This document shows positions 63,450-64,000 of a stretch of DNA of 64,000 nucleotides, piece after piece (within the stretch, counting starts at the first letter, position 1; every line of letters begins with the position of its first letter). The DNA is taken from the NCBI GenBank assembly GCA_023055505.1, contig JALIRH010000023.1, positions 10,784,271 through 10,848,270 of the forward strand, in the 5' to 3' direction. Position numbers and translations under genes: made by a program. Source of the DNA: Callipepla californica brunnescens (taxonomy: Eukaryota > Chordata > Aves > Galliformes > Odontophoridae). The notes under the pieces are model-generated. The model was not told where the DNA came from, ran no database searches, and saw nothing but the letters and a program-made list of their open reading frames with translations.

Positions 63450-64000
63450 CTGTTAAAAGACAGAGTTGGAAAACAAAACAATACAGACTCACTCTTTAGA
63501 TGTTAAATGTGAAAAGTTCTGTTTCAACTTTTCTATAACGACGACCTGTATAGAAGATATGTATGCACAGACAGGGCAATGCCTCTAGGAATATAAAACA
63601 AATTACTGCCACATGTAACTACAACAGACCTGTCTTTTTTGTGAACAGGTCTGACTGCTTCTGAAGTGAGAAACTATATAAAGGACAAGAAGTCCCAGCA
63701 CAGACCAATGTTTTTACCACGTTCTTAGGTGCACGTAAATTTAAACACACACCGACTGCATACAAATAGGAATTACAGTTTCTCTGTGATTCTCTTGAAA
63801 CTGCACGTGCAAGCAAATTCTCATACTTCACCTCCTCTTTAAGGCTAAGCTTAAAATTGAAACAGAAACCTCCAGACAGCGAATACTAACAGGAATAAAA
63901 TACACCTGGAAGCTGCTTTCAGTAAGATCTGTATGAATCTGAAATGTGACTCAGTTCTGTGTCATTTAAGTAGGAAAAATATGTTTGGGTTGGAGTAAAT
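63450..64000. other. ZCCHC9 intron (right edge)
   Basis: 551 bp with no stretch matching the next expected ZCCHC9 residues, so the upstream exon lies outside the window. No repeat recognised. Confidence 0.65.

Overview
This is an ordinary vertebrate nuclear locus, almost certainly from a bird and probably a galliform. The genes are split by long GT-AG introns. The dispersed repeats are 5'-truncated CR1 LINEs, with tails of the form ATTCTGTG/ATTCTATG, plus a remnant resembling the bird mariner Galluhop. I saw no Alu, B1 or L1 sequences. From memory, the gene order SSBP2 - ACOT12 - ZCCHC9 matches human 5q14.1, whose counterpart in chicken lies on chromosome Z. The chromosome and species are inference; the genes were read directly by exon translation.

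Layout. (1) 1-18,240, + strand: the last six coding exons and 3' UTR of SSBP2. They encode the Pro/Gly/Met-rich C-terminus of a transcription cofactor that works with LDB1/LIM-homeodomain complexes. (2) 18,240-32,260: about 14 kb of intergenic sequence with one recognisable CR1 tail, long poly-T tracts and an AT-rich block ending in a clean AATAAA near 30,975. (3) 32,260-59,160, + strand: the complete ACOT12 gene, with a CpG-island promoter and 15 coding exons encoding 548 residues (two hotdog thioesterase domains and a C-terminal START domain). It is a cytosolic acetyl-CoA/acyl-CoA hydrolase. Its introns carry most of the CR1 copies, the mariner remnant, a (CCTTTT)n tract, an AAAAT microsatellite and a perfect 16-bp inverted repeat. 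(4) 59,160-64,000: convergent region. The last two coding exons of ZCCHC9 lie on the - strand and encode the final CCHC zinc knuckle and the C-terminus; the rest of the gene lies beyond the right edge.

The three genes are neighbours by conserved synteny and have no known shared pathway. I found no tRNA, rRNA, CRISPR array, operon-like cluster or novel multi-gene system. Nearly all the other open frames are chance frames in introns or spacers. The points worth a second look are noncoding: a 15-bp hairpin in the SSBP2 3' UTR, a candidate distal poly(A) site, a CR1 copy against the ACOT12 promoter, the mariner remnant, and the intronic inverted repeat.
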